Below, one piece after another: positions 1 through 6,684 of a stretch of DNA of 10,795 bases. The stretch covers positions 1 through 10,795 of the forward strand of contig JAGDBE010000217.1 of assembly GCA_017959195.1 (NCBI GenBank), given 5' to 3'. Both the position numbers and the translations under genes were made by a program. The notes beneath the pieces were generated by a model. The model had not been told where the DNA came from and did no database searches. It saw nothing but the letters and a program-made list of their open reading frames with translations. The stretch comes from Clostridia bacterium (GTDB lineage Bacteria > Bacillota > Clostridia > Oscillospirales > CAG-382). Positions within the stretch are counted from its first letter, which is position 1; every line of letters starts with the position of its first letter.

Positions 1-194
1 ACGTCGAGTATAGTGTCTATCGACTCTTTTTTCGCGTCTGCGATGAATGCGCAGGTGTTGACAACTACCACGTCGGCGTCTATGTCGTCTATAACTATTT
101 CCATTCCCGCGTCTTTTAATTTTGCAAGCATAACCTCGCTGTCAACCTGATTTTTCGGGCAGCCGAGCGAGATCATAGCAACCTTTACAGCCAT
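1..194 (-). CDS. rimO: Ribosomal protein S12 methylthiotransferase RimO, N-terminal fragment
   Basis: The gene starts at an ATG at 194 and runs off the left edge, so only 64 codons are visible. The translation opens MAVKVAMISLGCPKNQVDSE and continues with VVVVNTCAFI near residues 42-51 and a KKESID stretch. This is the start of the UPF0004 (MTTase N-terminal) domain; C12 and C48 match the first two cysteines that bind the auxiliary 4Fe-4S cluster. The form SLGCPKNxVDSE favours RimO over its relative MiaB, which usually has a GCQMN form. RimO is a radical-SAM enzyme that adds a methylthio group to an aspartate of ribosomal protein S12. The radical-SAM CxxxCxxC motif and the TRAM domain would lie outside the window. 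A modest AAGGGA ribosome site sits about 8 nt before the ATG. It has its own promoter and is separated from the upstream operon by a terminator. Confidence 0.9.
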   Translation of the reverse strand, partial: MAVKVAMISLGCPKNQVDSEVMLAKLKDAGMEIVIDDIDADVVVVNTCAFIADAKKESIDTILD

Positions 195-273
195 GAATAA
201 ATCCCTTTTCTTAAGATAATTATATGCACGAATATTTTTAATGCGCACATAAATGAATATATAATATCAATAT

Positions 274-302
274 ATAATAACATAAAGGCGCGGATTTTTC
301 AA
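274..302 (-). promoter_or_regulatory. Probable sigma-A promoter of rimO
   Basis: Read on the minus strand, TTGAAA (297-302) is followed after exactly 17 bases by TATTAT (274-279). This is one mismatch from consensus in each box. It lies about 80 bases upstream of the rimO ATG and just downstream of the terminator of the preceding operon, so rimO would have a leader of roughly 70 nt. The surrounding sequence is very AT-rich, which raises the chance of accidental matches, but spacing and position are right. Confidence 0.6.
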
Positions 303-331
303 CACTTTTTTGATATTTAAGGGCCTATAAC

Positions 332-365
332 AAAAAAACCTTATGAAAACGCGTTTCATAAGGTT
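332..365 (-). terminator. Intrinsic terminator of the nusB-to-DUF212 operon
   Basis: A perfect 12-bp inverted repeat (arms 337-348 and 354-365, AACCTTATGAAA and its complement) encloses a 5-base loop. On the minus strand the second arm runs directly into a T tract (the A run at 332-338 on the plus strand). It begins 17 bases after the stop codon of the 383-844 gene, exactly where an operon terminator is expected. No T tract follows on the plus strand, so it acts in one direction. Confidence 0.9.
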
Positions 366-382
366 AAATTCTGCGGTTTTAT

Positions 383-844
383 TTAATAAATGAAATTTAA
401 AAGTACGGAAATCAGTATTCCGAGAAGCGAGCCCACAACGACCTGCAGCGGCGTGTGTCCGAGCACCTCTCTTACCATTTTCTGGTCTTCCGGAATCTGA
501 TTTTCGTCGGACAGGTGGGTAATGAGTTCGTTTAGCTTCTTTGCCTGCTCGCCTGCGCTTCTTCTTACGCCCGCCGCGTCATATATGACGATAAAGCTGA
601 ACATTGCGGCAATCGCAAAAAGAGGGTCTCCCAAACCGTATTTGAGCGCAATCGACATTGAAAGCGCGCAAACGGATGCGGCGTGGGACGACGGCATACC
701 GCCCGATGCGTAGAATAATTTTGCGGATAAATCGTCCTTGTAGTAGATGAGAACGATGATTATTTTAATTATCTGCGCCGCAGCCCACGAAGAGAGTGCG
801 GCTACAAGCGGATAATTTGAAAAAAGAGAAACAATTAATTCCAT
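383..844 (-). CDS. DUF212 / divergent PAP2-family integral membrane protein (YuiD-like)
   Basis: This 153-residue protein matches the DUF212 family, called divergent PAP2 or acid phosphatase/vanadium haloperoxidase-related, of about 150-160 residues in Firmicutes and plants. Visible family motifs are GGMPSSHAA (48-56), DAAGVRRSAGEQA (89-101) and LGHTPLQVVVGSLLG (128-142). The SSH and GH elements resemble two of the three phosphatase motifs of classical PAP2 enzymes. Hydrophobic stretches at about 11-33, 55-68, 75-90 and 133-152 suggest three or four membrane segments. The start at 844 has an AAAGGA site 6 nt upstream. It lies 22 bases after ispA and is the last gene before the terminator. Family function is not established; a lipid-phosphate phosphatase acting on a polyprenyl phosphate is a reasonable guess from its neighbour, nothing more. 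Confidence 0.88.
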   Translation of the reverse strand: MELIVSLFSNYPLVAALSSWAAAQIIKIIIVLIYYKDDLSAKLFYASGGMPSSHAASVCALSMSIALKYGLGDPLFAIAAMFSFIVIYDAAGVRRSAGEQAKKLNELITHLSDENQIPEDQKMVREVLGHTPLQVVVGSLLGILISVLLNFIY

Positions 845-866
845 TTTGAATCCTTTCAGACAAATA

Positions 867-1787
867 TCAGTTTTTGCGCGTTATTATGTAGTCGGCAAGC
901 TCGTTTAAGGAAGAAACGCCGCGTCCCGTATTTGAAAACGCAAAGAGAGCTGCTTTTGCAAGTCCGGTCTCTTCCGACGCCAGCGCTTTTGCGCCTTCAA
1001 TGCCGAGCAGTGTTGCAAAGGTCGTCTTTCCGTTTGCTTCGTCGCTTCCGACGTTTTTGCCGAGTTCTTCCGGGTTTCCGCACACGTCGAGAACGTCGTC
1101 GGTTATCTGGAATGCAAGGCCCGCGTGTTTTGCAAACGATTTTGCGGCTGAGTATTCGGGAGTGCCTTCATATTTCCCCGCCGCGATACAGCCGAGCAAG
1201 CACGCGCATTCAAACAAAGCGCCCGTCTTTTTCTCCTGAAGCAGAGTCAGTATCTTTTTGTCGGGCATGTTGCTTTCCGTCCACATATCTATCTGCTGTC
1301 CCGCTATCATTCCGGTAACGCCGGCGCTTTGAGAGAGCAGTTTTACGGCTTTTAAATTTCTTTCGGCGTCAAAACCGTTGTCGGTTGCGATTACCGACGC
1401 GTAAAGGAAAAGAGCGTCGCCGGCCAAAAGCGCAACGTCTTCTCCGAAAACTTTATGGTTCGTCGGTTTGCCTCTTCGCATGTCGTCGTTATCCATGCAG
1501 GGAAGGTCGTCGTGAATCAGCGAAGAAGTGTGGACCATTTCTATTGCCGAGGCATAAGAAACCGCGTCTTCGGGATTACCTCCGCAGAGAGAGCAGAACT
1601 CGTAAACGAGAAACGGACGGAGCCGTTTGCCGCCTGCGAAAAGACTGTACGAAAACGAGTCGAACAGCGGTTTCACCGCATCTTTTGCGATTGCGAAATC
1701 TTCGTTTTCATAAAAAGAATCGGTGTGTTTTTTCATGAAATCTTCCGTAAGCGCGGAATAATTTTTCATCTTATCAAATAAATTCAT
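867..1787 (-). CDS. ispA: Short-chain polyprenyl diphosphate synthase (farnesyl/geranylgeranyl diphosphate synthase)
   Basis: A full-length (306-residue) class I trans-prenyltransferase. It condenses isopentenyl diphosphate with dimethylallyl or geranyl diphosphate to make farnesyl (C15) or possibly geranylgeranyl (C20) diphosphate, the precursor of undecaprenyl carrier lipid and other isoprenoids. Motifs in order: GGKRLRP (52-58), the first aspartate-rich motif within DDLPCMDNDDMRRG (93-106), GQQIDM (163-168), KTGALF (187-192), and the second aspartate-rich motif FQITDDVLD (226-234), then GKNVGSDEANGKTTF (243-257). The two extra residues in DDxxxxD (93-99) are the IspA/bacterial FPP synthase form. 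The residue five before the first motif region (around H86) is small, so chain length cannot be called firmly. It starts 22 bases after xseB; the ribosome site is weak (AGGCG close to the ATG). The xseA-xseB-ispA order is common in Firmicutes. Confidence 0.93.
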   Translation of the reverse strand: MNLFDKMKNYSALTEDFMKKHTDSFYENEDFAIAKDAVKPLFDSFSYSLFAGGKRLRPFLVYEFCSLCGGNPEDAVSYASAIEMVHTSSLIHDDLPCMDNDDMRRGKPTNHKVFGEDVALLAGDALFLYASVIATDNGFDAERNLKAVKLLSQSAGVTGMIAGQQIDMWTESNMPDKKILTLLQEKKTGALFECACLLGCIAAGKYEGTPEYSAAKSFAKHAGLAFQITDDVLDVCGNPEELGKNVGSDEANGKTTFATLLGIEGAKALASEETGLAKAALFAFSNTGRGVSSLNELADYIITRKN

Positions 1788-1809
1788 AAATCGCCTGTGC
1801 GCCTTTCTT

Positions 1810-2022
1810 TCAGTCTTTGTTCAGCAGCGTGATTTTCGCCTGAGCGTTTTTGAGCTTTTCGGAGCATAGTTTGAGAAGCCCCGCGCTCTCCTCGTACAAG
1901 GACAGAGCCTTATCGAGCGGGGGATTTTTTTCTTCGAGTTCTTCCGCTATGGCGTTTAACCTTTCAAGCGCCGTTTCAAAGGAAAAATCGTTGTTTTCGG
2001 TTTTTGTTTTCTTTGCAGGCAT
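1810..2022 (-). CDS. xseB: Exodeoxyribonuclease VII small subunit
   Basis: A 70-residue protein of normal length for XseB. After a short lysine-rich tail it shows the family pattern: FETALERLNAIAEELEEKNP at 15-34, then the LDKALSLYEESAGLLKLC stretch at 36-53 and a final helix. The predicted fold is two helices forming a coiled-coil hairpin. Several copies bind the XseA catalytic subunit in the cytoplasm to form exonuclease VII, which degrades single-stranded DNA from both ends into oligonucleotides. The ATG at 2022 lies 15 bases after the xseA stop; its AAAGGA ribosome site is 6-8 bases upstream and nearly touches that stop, which suits translational coupling for balanced subunit synthesis. 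Confidence 0.93.
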   Translation of the reverse strand: MPAKKTKTENNDFSFETALERLNAIAEELEEKNPPLDKALSLYEESAGLLKLCSEKLKNAQAKITLLNKD

Positions 2023-2037
2023 AATAAAGTCCTTTCT

Positions 2038-3237
2038 TTATTCGCTAACTATTGCGTTGATTTTGCCGTCCGATACCACTATCGATATTTTGTCTTTTTC
2101 TTTCACGTCGTTTACGCTTGAAACGACCTTGCCCGCCTTGTCGAACACGGCGGAATAACCGCGCGACAGCACGTTCATCGGGTTAAGCGCCGCAAGGCGC
2201 GCCGAAACGGCGGCAAGAGACGCTTTTGCGCTTTCGTTTTTATGCTCGAAGCTTATGGAAATGCGTCTGTCATACGACGCGAGCAGTTCTGAATACCTGT
2301 CAAGCAGGTATCCCGGCGACGAAAAGCACTTTTTTTCGCGCAAGTTGTCGAGAACCGCTTTTTTTGACGAGAAAACGGAGTTTACTCCGGAATTTATTCT
2401 TGATGAAAACGATTTGAGAAGCGATTTGAGCTCCGCTTTATCGGGAACGGCAAGCTCCGCCGCCGCGGACGGCGTCGGCGCTCGTAAGTCCGAGACGAAG
2501 TCGCATATCGTAAAGTCGGTTTCGTGTCCTACCGCCGAAATGACGGGTGTTTTGCAATAAAATATGACGTTTGCGAGGTTTTCGTCGTTGAACGCCCACA
2601 AATCCTCTATCGAACCGCCTCCGCGCCCGATAATTATGACGTCGCAGGTTTCGTCGTTTTCAAAATGCAGAATTCCCTTGCACAAATCCTCCGCCGCGCC
2701 CGGTCCCTGCACCAAAGCCGGATATATTTCAATTTCGGCAGGCGGATAACGCCTCGAAATGATGTTTTTCATATCTTCAACGGCAGCGCCCGTAGGGGAG
2801 GTGATTATTCCGATTTTATGCGGAAAACGCGGGATTTCTTTTTTGTTTTCCCCGTCAAAAAATCCCTTTTCCGCAAGCTTTTGCTTCATCTGCTCGAAAG
2901 CAGCGTAAAGCGAGCCCTTTCCGAGCGGCTCCATGTTTTCGGCGTAAATCTGATACACGCCGTCGCGCGGAAATACCGAAATTCTGCCGCATACGATAAC
3001 CGACATGTTTTCCTCGGGCATAAACGGAAGCCGCGAGGCATAGGATTGGAACATAACCGCTTTAATGAGGGAGCTCCCGTCTTTCAGCGTGAAATAATAG
3101 TGTCCCGACTGGTAGTGGTTTTTGAAATTCGATATTTCGCCCTTCACGTAAACCCTCGACAAAAACTGAGAGGAATCGAGAAGGCTTTTTATATATTCGT
3201 TGATCTGAGATACCGAAAAAACGTTTCTGTTTTCCAA
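2038..3237 (-). CDS. xseA: Exodeoxyribonuclease VII large (catalytic) subunit
   Basis: A 399-residue protein of typical length. Residues 6-105 form the N-terminal OB-fold that binds single-stranded DNA (VSQINEYIKSLL at 9-20, VKGEISNFK at 31-39, GHYYFTLKD at 45-53). The catalytic domain follows: KIGIITSPTGAAVEDM (141-156), IIGRGGGSIEDLWAFN (202-217), SAVGHETDFTICDFVSD (234-250) and LRAPTPSAAAELAVP (251-265). The C-terminal part (about 270-385) is helical and charged, as expected for the XseB-binding arm, and ends with NPMNVLSRGYSAV, another family motif. The start is a TTG at 3237: it directly precedes the conserved N-terminus and has AAGGAG 10 bases upstream, overlapping the end of the preceding gene, whose stop is 4 bases away. 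Translation is probably coupled to that gene. Confidence 0.95.
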   Translation of the reverse strand: MENRNVFSVSQINEYIKSLLDSSQFLSRVYVKGEISNFKNHYQSGHYYFTLKDGSSLIKAVMFQSYASRLPFMPEENMSVIVCGRISVFPRDGVYQIYAENMEPLGKGSLYAAFEQMKQKLAEKGFFDGENKKEIPRFPHKIGIITSPTGAAVEDMKNIISRRYPPAEIEIYPALVQGPGAAEDLCKGILHFENDETCDVIIIGRGGGSIEDLWAFNDENLANVIFYCKTPVISAVGHETDFTICDFVSDLRAPTPSAAAELAVPDKAELKSLLKSFSSRINSGVNSVFSSKKAVLDNLREKKCFSSPGYLLDRYSELLASYDRRISISFEHKNESAKASLAAVSARLAALNPMNVLSRGYSAVFDKAGKVVSSVNDVKEKDKISIVVSDGKINAIVSE

Positions 3238-3241
3238 AATT

Positions 3242-4189
3242 TCAGTTCTCCTTTTCGAAAACTCTTTCGCACAACAGCGCGGTTCCGCAGGCGTTGTCGG
3301 ATGAAAGTTCGGGCGATGCGAAAAAGACGTCTTTTAAAGATTCAAGTTCTCTTCTTATGACGGTGTTAGACATGACGCCGCCGACGAACAAAACGGGTTT
3401 TTCCCCGTATGAAGCCCTCAAATTATTGACAGATCTGAAAATTGCGCGCGCTAAACTTCTGAAAAGAAAATCGGCGCAGTCGGGTGCGCTTTTGCCGTTT
3501 GAAAGGTAGTATTCAAATTTATTCTGCAAGCCCGACAAAGAAAAGTAACCGCCTTTTACGGAAGATATTACGGGTATTTTTCCGCGTGAATCGGGCGAAA
3601 GCGCGTCGAGTTCCTTTCCGCATGGAAAAGAAAGCCCCAGAAGAAGCCCTGCGCGGTCGATAATCTGACCTGCGCTTGCGTCGGTTGTGCCGCCTATGAT
3701 TTCAGTTTCGAAAACGCCGTCTTTATTTTTTACGTACAGCGCTTCCGTCGTTCCGCCGGAAACGTGGAATGAGATAAAATCGTTTTCAAGAAGCGGACTT
3801 TTTCCGCAGGAATGTATGCCCGCCATGATGTGTCCGCTCTGGTGCGAAAAATAATAAAGAGGCACGTTATGGGAATTGGAAACTGCGCTTGCAAAAGAAA
3901 CGCCCGACAAAAAGCAGGGCATATAAGAGCCCTTGACGTCTCTCGGATAAGCGCTTGCAGATGCGGCGCAGATACGGTATTTCGAAAAATCGACGGATGA
4001 AAACAGTTCTTTTGCAAGTTCGGGAAGTGCTTTTGTGTGTAAAAACAAGGCCTCGCTCTGGCGCAGGCCCGCTTCTCCCTCGTTTACGGGGAGCAGTCTG
4101 CGCACGCTTTTTACTATTTTTCCGCCGCATGACAGCGCAAGCGAAGTTGTGTAATTGCTGGTATCAACGCCTAAAAACAACCGTTCCAT
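3242..4189 (-). CDS. TsaD/Kae1-like M22-family protein (ASKHA fold), clostridial paralog
   Basis: A 315-residue ASKHA-fold protein related to TsaD, the t6A tRNA-modification enzyme once named glycoprotease. Visible elements: nucleotide-binding start LGVDTSNYTTSLAL (6-19), the HxxxH metal pair in SHQSGH (115-120), FHVSGGTTEAL (141-151), GGTTDASAGQIIDRAG (166-181), and the C-terminal VGGVMSNT (269-276) with ELSSDNACGTALL (294-306). Thus ATP and metal sites look intact. It differs from true TsaD, which is about 330-340 residues and usually opens with LGIETSCDET, so it is better read as the paralog seen beside nusB and xseA in Clostridia. Its function is unknown to me; a role in tRNA modification is possible but not shown. 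It lies 26 bases after nusB with only a weak, distant ribosome site (AAGGA about 18 bases before the ATG). Confidence 0.82.
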   Translation of the reverse strand: MERLFLGVDTSNYTTSLALSCGGKIVKSVRRLLPVNEGEAGLRQSEALFLHTKALPELAKELFSSVDFSKYRICAASASAYPRDVKGSYMPCFLSGVSFASAVSNSHNVPLYYFSHQSGHIMAGIHSCGKSPLLENDFISFHVSGGTTEALYVKNKDGVFETEIIGGTTDASAGQIIDRAGLLLGLSFPCGKELDALSPDSRGKIPVISSVKGGYFSLSGLQNKFEYYLSNGKSAPDCADFLFRSLARAIFRSVNNLRASYGEKPVLFVGGVMSNTVIRRELESLKDVFFASPELSSDNACGTALLCERVFEKEN

Positions 4190-4215
4190 AGTAATATATT
4201 GATAAAATCCTTAAA

Positions 4216-4677
4216 TTATTCTGCCGCGCTTTTTTGCTCTTTTATAAGGCGGTACGCCGCTCCGAGCACGCCGTTTACGAAGGTGTAGCTGTCTTCGGAG
4301 TCATACTTCTTTACAAGCTCCACCGCCTCGTTTATTGAGATTTCGGGAGAAATTCCGTCTTTTTCTCCGCTCATATACAGCATTTCATAGATTGCTATTC
4401 TTATCGCGGAAAGGGAAATTCTGGAAATCCTCTTTTTGCTCCATTTCTGCGAACATTTTTCGATAATGCCGTCGATTTCGGCGATATTTGCGATAACGCC
4501 GAAATAAACCTTCGAAAAATAATCGTCGAGACGGATTTCTTCGCTGATATTTTCTTCTTTTTTGTCGTAAAAGTAATCGAGGTACAGTTCAAGTAATTCC
4601 TCCGGCTTTTCCTCCGTGTGAAAACCGTAGTCGAACAACATACATAAAACTGCTTCTCTTGCCTGTCTGCGTTTCAT
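4216..4677 (-). CDS. nusB: Transcription antitermination / rRNA-processing factor NusB
   Basis: A 153-residue all-helical protein that binds boxA RNA together with NusE (S10) to prevent early termination of rRNA operons. Family features: MKRRQAREAVLCMLFDYGF at the N-terminus (1-19), W79 followed by KKRISRISLSAIRIAIYEML (81-100), ISPEISINEAVELVKKYDSE (109-128) and FVNGVLGAAYRLI (133-145). The frame is open for 22 more codons upstream to 4743, but I place the start at the ATG at 4677: it begins the conserved domain, has GGAG 7 bases upstream, and the longer version would begin inside the -35 box of the gene's own promoter. It is the first gene of a six-gene operon. Confidence 0.94.
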   Translation of the reverse strand: MKRRQAREAVLCMLFDYGFHTEEKPEELLELYLDYFYDKKEENISEEIRLDDYFSKVYFGVIANIAEIDGIIEKCSQKWSKKRISRISLSAIRIAIYEMLYMSGEKDGISPEISINEAVELVKKYDSEDSYTFVNGVLGAAYRLIKEQKSAAE

Positions 4678-4714
4678 AAAAAATCTCCGGAAAATGTAAT
4701 CAATTATTAAAATA

Positions 4715-4743
4715 ATTATACTTCTTTTACCATTTATTGTCAA
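4715..4743 (-). promoter_or_regulatory. Sigma-A promoter of the nusB operon
   Basis: On the minus strand there is a perfect TTGACA (4738-4743), a 17-base spacer, and a perfect TATAAT (4715-4720). Transcription would start near 4708, about 30 bases before the nusB ATG. A consensus promoter of this strength suits a housekeeping operon and decides the nusB start codon, because the upstream extension of the frame overlaps the -35 box. Confidence 0.88.
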
Positions 4744-4773
4744 CAGTAATCATTTTTAAAAAGAAACGGGCAA

Positions 4774-4804
4774 AGGCGGGCGCTTTCGCGTTTGAGGCGG
4801 GCGA
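4774..4804. repeat. GC-rich direct repeat between divergent promoters (candidate operator)
   Basis: The 9-mer AGGCGGGCG occurs twice (4774-4782 and 4796-4804), 22 bases start to start, close to two helical turns. The second copy can also pair imperfectly with the first region (GCTTTCGC near 4782-4789 against GCGAAGC at 4801-4807, one bulge). The patch is GC-rich inside an otherwise AT-rich intergenic region, between the -35 boxes of the nusB and acyl-ligase promoters. A regulator site is possible, but no known operator is recognised. Confidence 0.35.
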
Positions 4805-4844
4805 AGCACAAAAAACGCGCGTTCCGGCCGAGGTACATTTGATA

Positions 4845-4872
4845 TTGACAAAACAGAGATAATCGTTATAAT
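4845..4872 (+). promoter_or_regulatory. Sigma-A promoter of the acyl ligase - carrier protein operon
   Basis: A perfect TTGACA (4845-4850) is followed after 16 bases by a perfect TATAAT (4867-4872). The expected start of transcription is near 4879, leaving a leader of about 70 bases before the ATG at 4949. It is back to back with the nusB promoter; the two -35 boxes are about 100 bases apart. Confidence 0.87.
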
Positions 4873-4948
4873 ATAAGTTAGATGTTTGTGTCTTTACGCA
4901 AAGTTTTTTGTATTTTGCAAAGGACGGGATATCGAAAGGGTGATAACT

Positions 4949-6661
4949 ATGGCAAAGAAGACGCCGCGAGTGTTTGTCAATGCGGCAAACATCCGTCAGC
5001 TGACGTATATAAACAATCAGAGAAAACCCGAAAAAGTATTTCTTCGGTATTTCGGACATAACGGAGATCTTGAGGAAATTACCTACGGCGGATTTTTTGA
5101 CAGGTGCGAAAAAATCATTGCGGCAATAAAAGAGAAAAACCTTTCGGGAAAGAGAATTGCGCTCATAGGCGAAAACTGCCCCGAATGGATTGAATTCTTC
5201 TGCGCCGCCATATCCGCGGGATGCGTTGTAATCCCGTTTGACAGAGAACTCCTCGTAAATGAAATAAAGGGATTCATAGAAATCGGAAAAATCGACGCGA
5301 TAGTGTTCTCGCCGAGATATTCCAAAAAGTATGCGGAACTGAAAAGCGCGGGAGCGCTCGACGAGCTCGAATATATCATTCCCTCGTATACGGGTGAAAT
5401 CGAAGACCTGAGCGATGAAAGACTCATATCTCTTGACGATTTCATAAAAGACGCAGTCCCCGAAAAAATAACTCCGTCGGAAATTATGCGCGCGCGCCCG
5501 AGAGGCGATATGAGCATAATGCTCTTCACAAGCGGAACGACGGGTTCAAGCAAATGCGTAATGCTTTCCGAACGCAACATCATGGCGTGCGCGAAAGCGG
5601 CGTGCGAAGCCGTTAATTTCACGGAAGACGACGTTACTCTGTCCGTTCTTCCGATACATCATACCTACGAACTTACGATAACCATTGCCGAAATGCTTTA
5701 CGGCATCACGTCATGCATAAACGACAACTTAAAGCACGTGCTGAAAAACATGAAGCTTTTCCGCCCGACTTCAATGGTGCTCGTTCCGCTTTTCGTTTCG
5801 ACGTTCAACAAGAAAATCTGGGACGAAGTTAAGAAAAAGGGCAAGGAAAGACAGTTCAGACTCGGCATGACGGCGGCGAACACGCTTAAATTCGTCGGCA
5901 TAGACATGAGAAGAAAACTGTTCTCCGACGTGCTCGACGCGTTCGGCGGAAATCTCGAAAAACTCATATGCGGAGGAGCCGCGATGGATCCCGAGCTTAT
6001 GAACATGTTCGATACTCTCGGAATAGAGCTCTGCGAGGGCTACGGCATTACGGAATGCTCGCCGCTTGTGTCGGTAAACCCGTATTACAGAAGAAAATAC
6101 GGTTCGGTAGGCCCCGCGGTATCGAGCTGCGAAGTTAAAATCGACGCCGAAAGCACCGACGAAGAGGGCAGAATAATCGGAGAAATTCTCGTCAAGGGCG
6201 AAAACGTCATGGTCGGATATTACGACAACCTCGAAGCCAACATGGAAGTCTTCACCGACGACGGCTGGTTCAGAACCGGAGACATCGGATATATGGACGC
6301 CGACGGATATTTATATATCACAGGAAGAAAGAAGACGGTAATCGTTTTGAATAACGGAAAGAACGTCTTCCCCGAGGAGATAGAGGAATATCTCGCAAAG
6401 ATAGAATGTATTTCCGAAAGCGTTGTCGTCGGCAGAAAAAAGGAAAACGGAGACGTTGAACTTACCGCCGTGGTATATCCCAATTTTGAACTGTATCCCG
6501 TCGGAATGGACATAAGCGTCATAGCGGAAGATATAAAGAAAAAAGTAACCGAACTCAACAGAAATCTTCCGTCGTTCAAGCAAATAAGAAACATTGACGT
6601 AAGAAAGACCGAGTTTGAAAAAACGACGTCGAAAAAAATAAAGAGATTTCTCGTTAAATAA
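4949..6661 (+). CDS. AMP-forming acyl ligase (acyl-CoA or acyl-ACP synthetase, FadD-like)
   Basis: A 570-residue adenylate-forming (ANL) enzyme. It would activate a carboxylic acid, probably a fatty acid, with ATP to an acyl-AMP and pass it to a thiol. Motifs: P-loop FTSGTTGSSKCVMLS (193-207), LPIHHTYE (234-241), GGAAMDPEL (342-350), YGITECSPLVSVNP (365-378), GWFRTGDIGYMDADGYLYIT (439-458), then GRKKTVIVLNNGKNVFPEE (459-477) and a C-terminal TTSKKIKR (559-566) whose K563 aligns with the catalytic A10 lysine. The usual TGK there reads SKK. The start at 4949 has AAAGGG 8 bases upstream; in-frame codons back to a TTG at 4886 have no ribosome site and begin almost at the predicted transcript start. 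No transmembrane segment is evident. The carrier protein 23 bases downstream makes acyl-ACP ligation likely, but CoA cannot be excluded from sequence. Confidence 0.9.
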   Translation: MAKKTPRVFVNAANIRQLTYINNQRKPEKVFLRYFGHNGDLEEITYGGFFDRCEKIIAAIKEKNLSGKRIALIGENCPEWIEFFCAAISAGCVVIPFDRELLVNEIKGFIEIGKIDAIVFSPRYSKKYAELKSAGALDELEYIIPSYTGEIEDLSDERLISLDDFIKDAVPEKITPSEIMRARPRGDMSIMLFTSGTTGSSKCVMLSERNIMACAKAACEAVNFTEDDVTLSVLPIHHTYELTITIAEMLYGITSCINDNLKHVLKNMKLFRPTSMVLVPLFVSTFNKKIWDEVKKKGKERQFRLGMTAANTLKFVGIDMRRKLFSDVLDAFGGNLEKLICGGAAMDPELMNMFDTLGIELCEGYGITECSPLVSVNPYYRRKYGSVGPAVSSCEVKIDAESTDEEGRIIGEILVKGENVMVGYYDNLEANMEVFTDDGWFRTGDIGYMDADGYLYITGRKKTVIVLNNGKNVFPEEIEEYLAKIECISESVVVGRKKENGDVELTAVVYPNFELYPVGMDISVIAEDIKKKVTELNRNLPSFKQIRNIDVRKTEFEKTTSKKIKRFLVK

Positions 6662-6684
6662 CGTGTCAAAGGAGTTAAGAAGTA

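Noticed and set aside
2524..3360. A 278-codon plus-strand open frame opposite xseA
   Set aside because: Antisense shadow of a conserved gene; no recognisable domain and Arg/Phe-rich composition typical of a reverse frame.
4678..4743. Extension of NusB by 22 residues to an upstream start at 4743
   Set aside because: It would begin inside the -35 box, lacks a ribosome site, and precedes the conserved N-terminus.
4892..4911. CTTT-ACGC-AAAG followed by TTTTTT in the ligase leader, as a terminator or attenuator
   Set aside because: The stem is only about 4 bp, too weak for an intrinsic terminator.
4727..5059. A 110-codon minus-strand frame spanning the divergent promoter region
   Set aside because: Overlaps the acyl-ligase start, both promoters and the GC-rich patch; no ribosome site or family resemblance.
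4882..5061. A roughly 59-codon plus-strand frame starting at ATG 4882, a possible leader peptide
   Set aside because: No ribosome site, starts within a few bases of the predicted transcript start, and overlaps the ligase out of frame.
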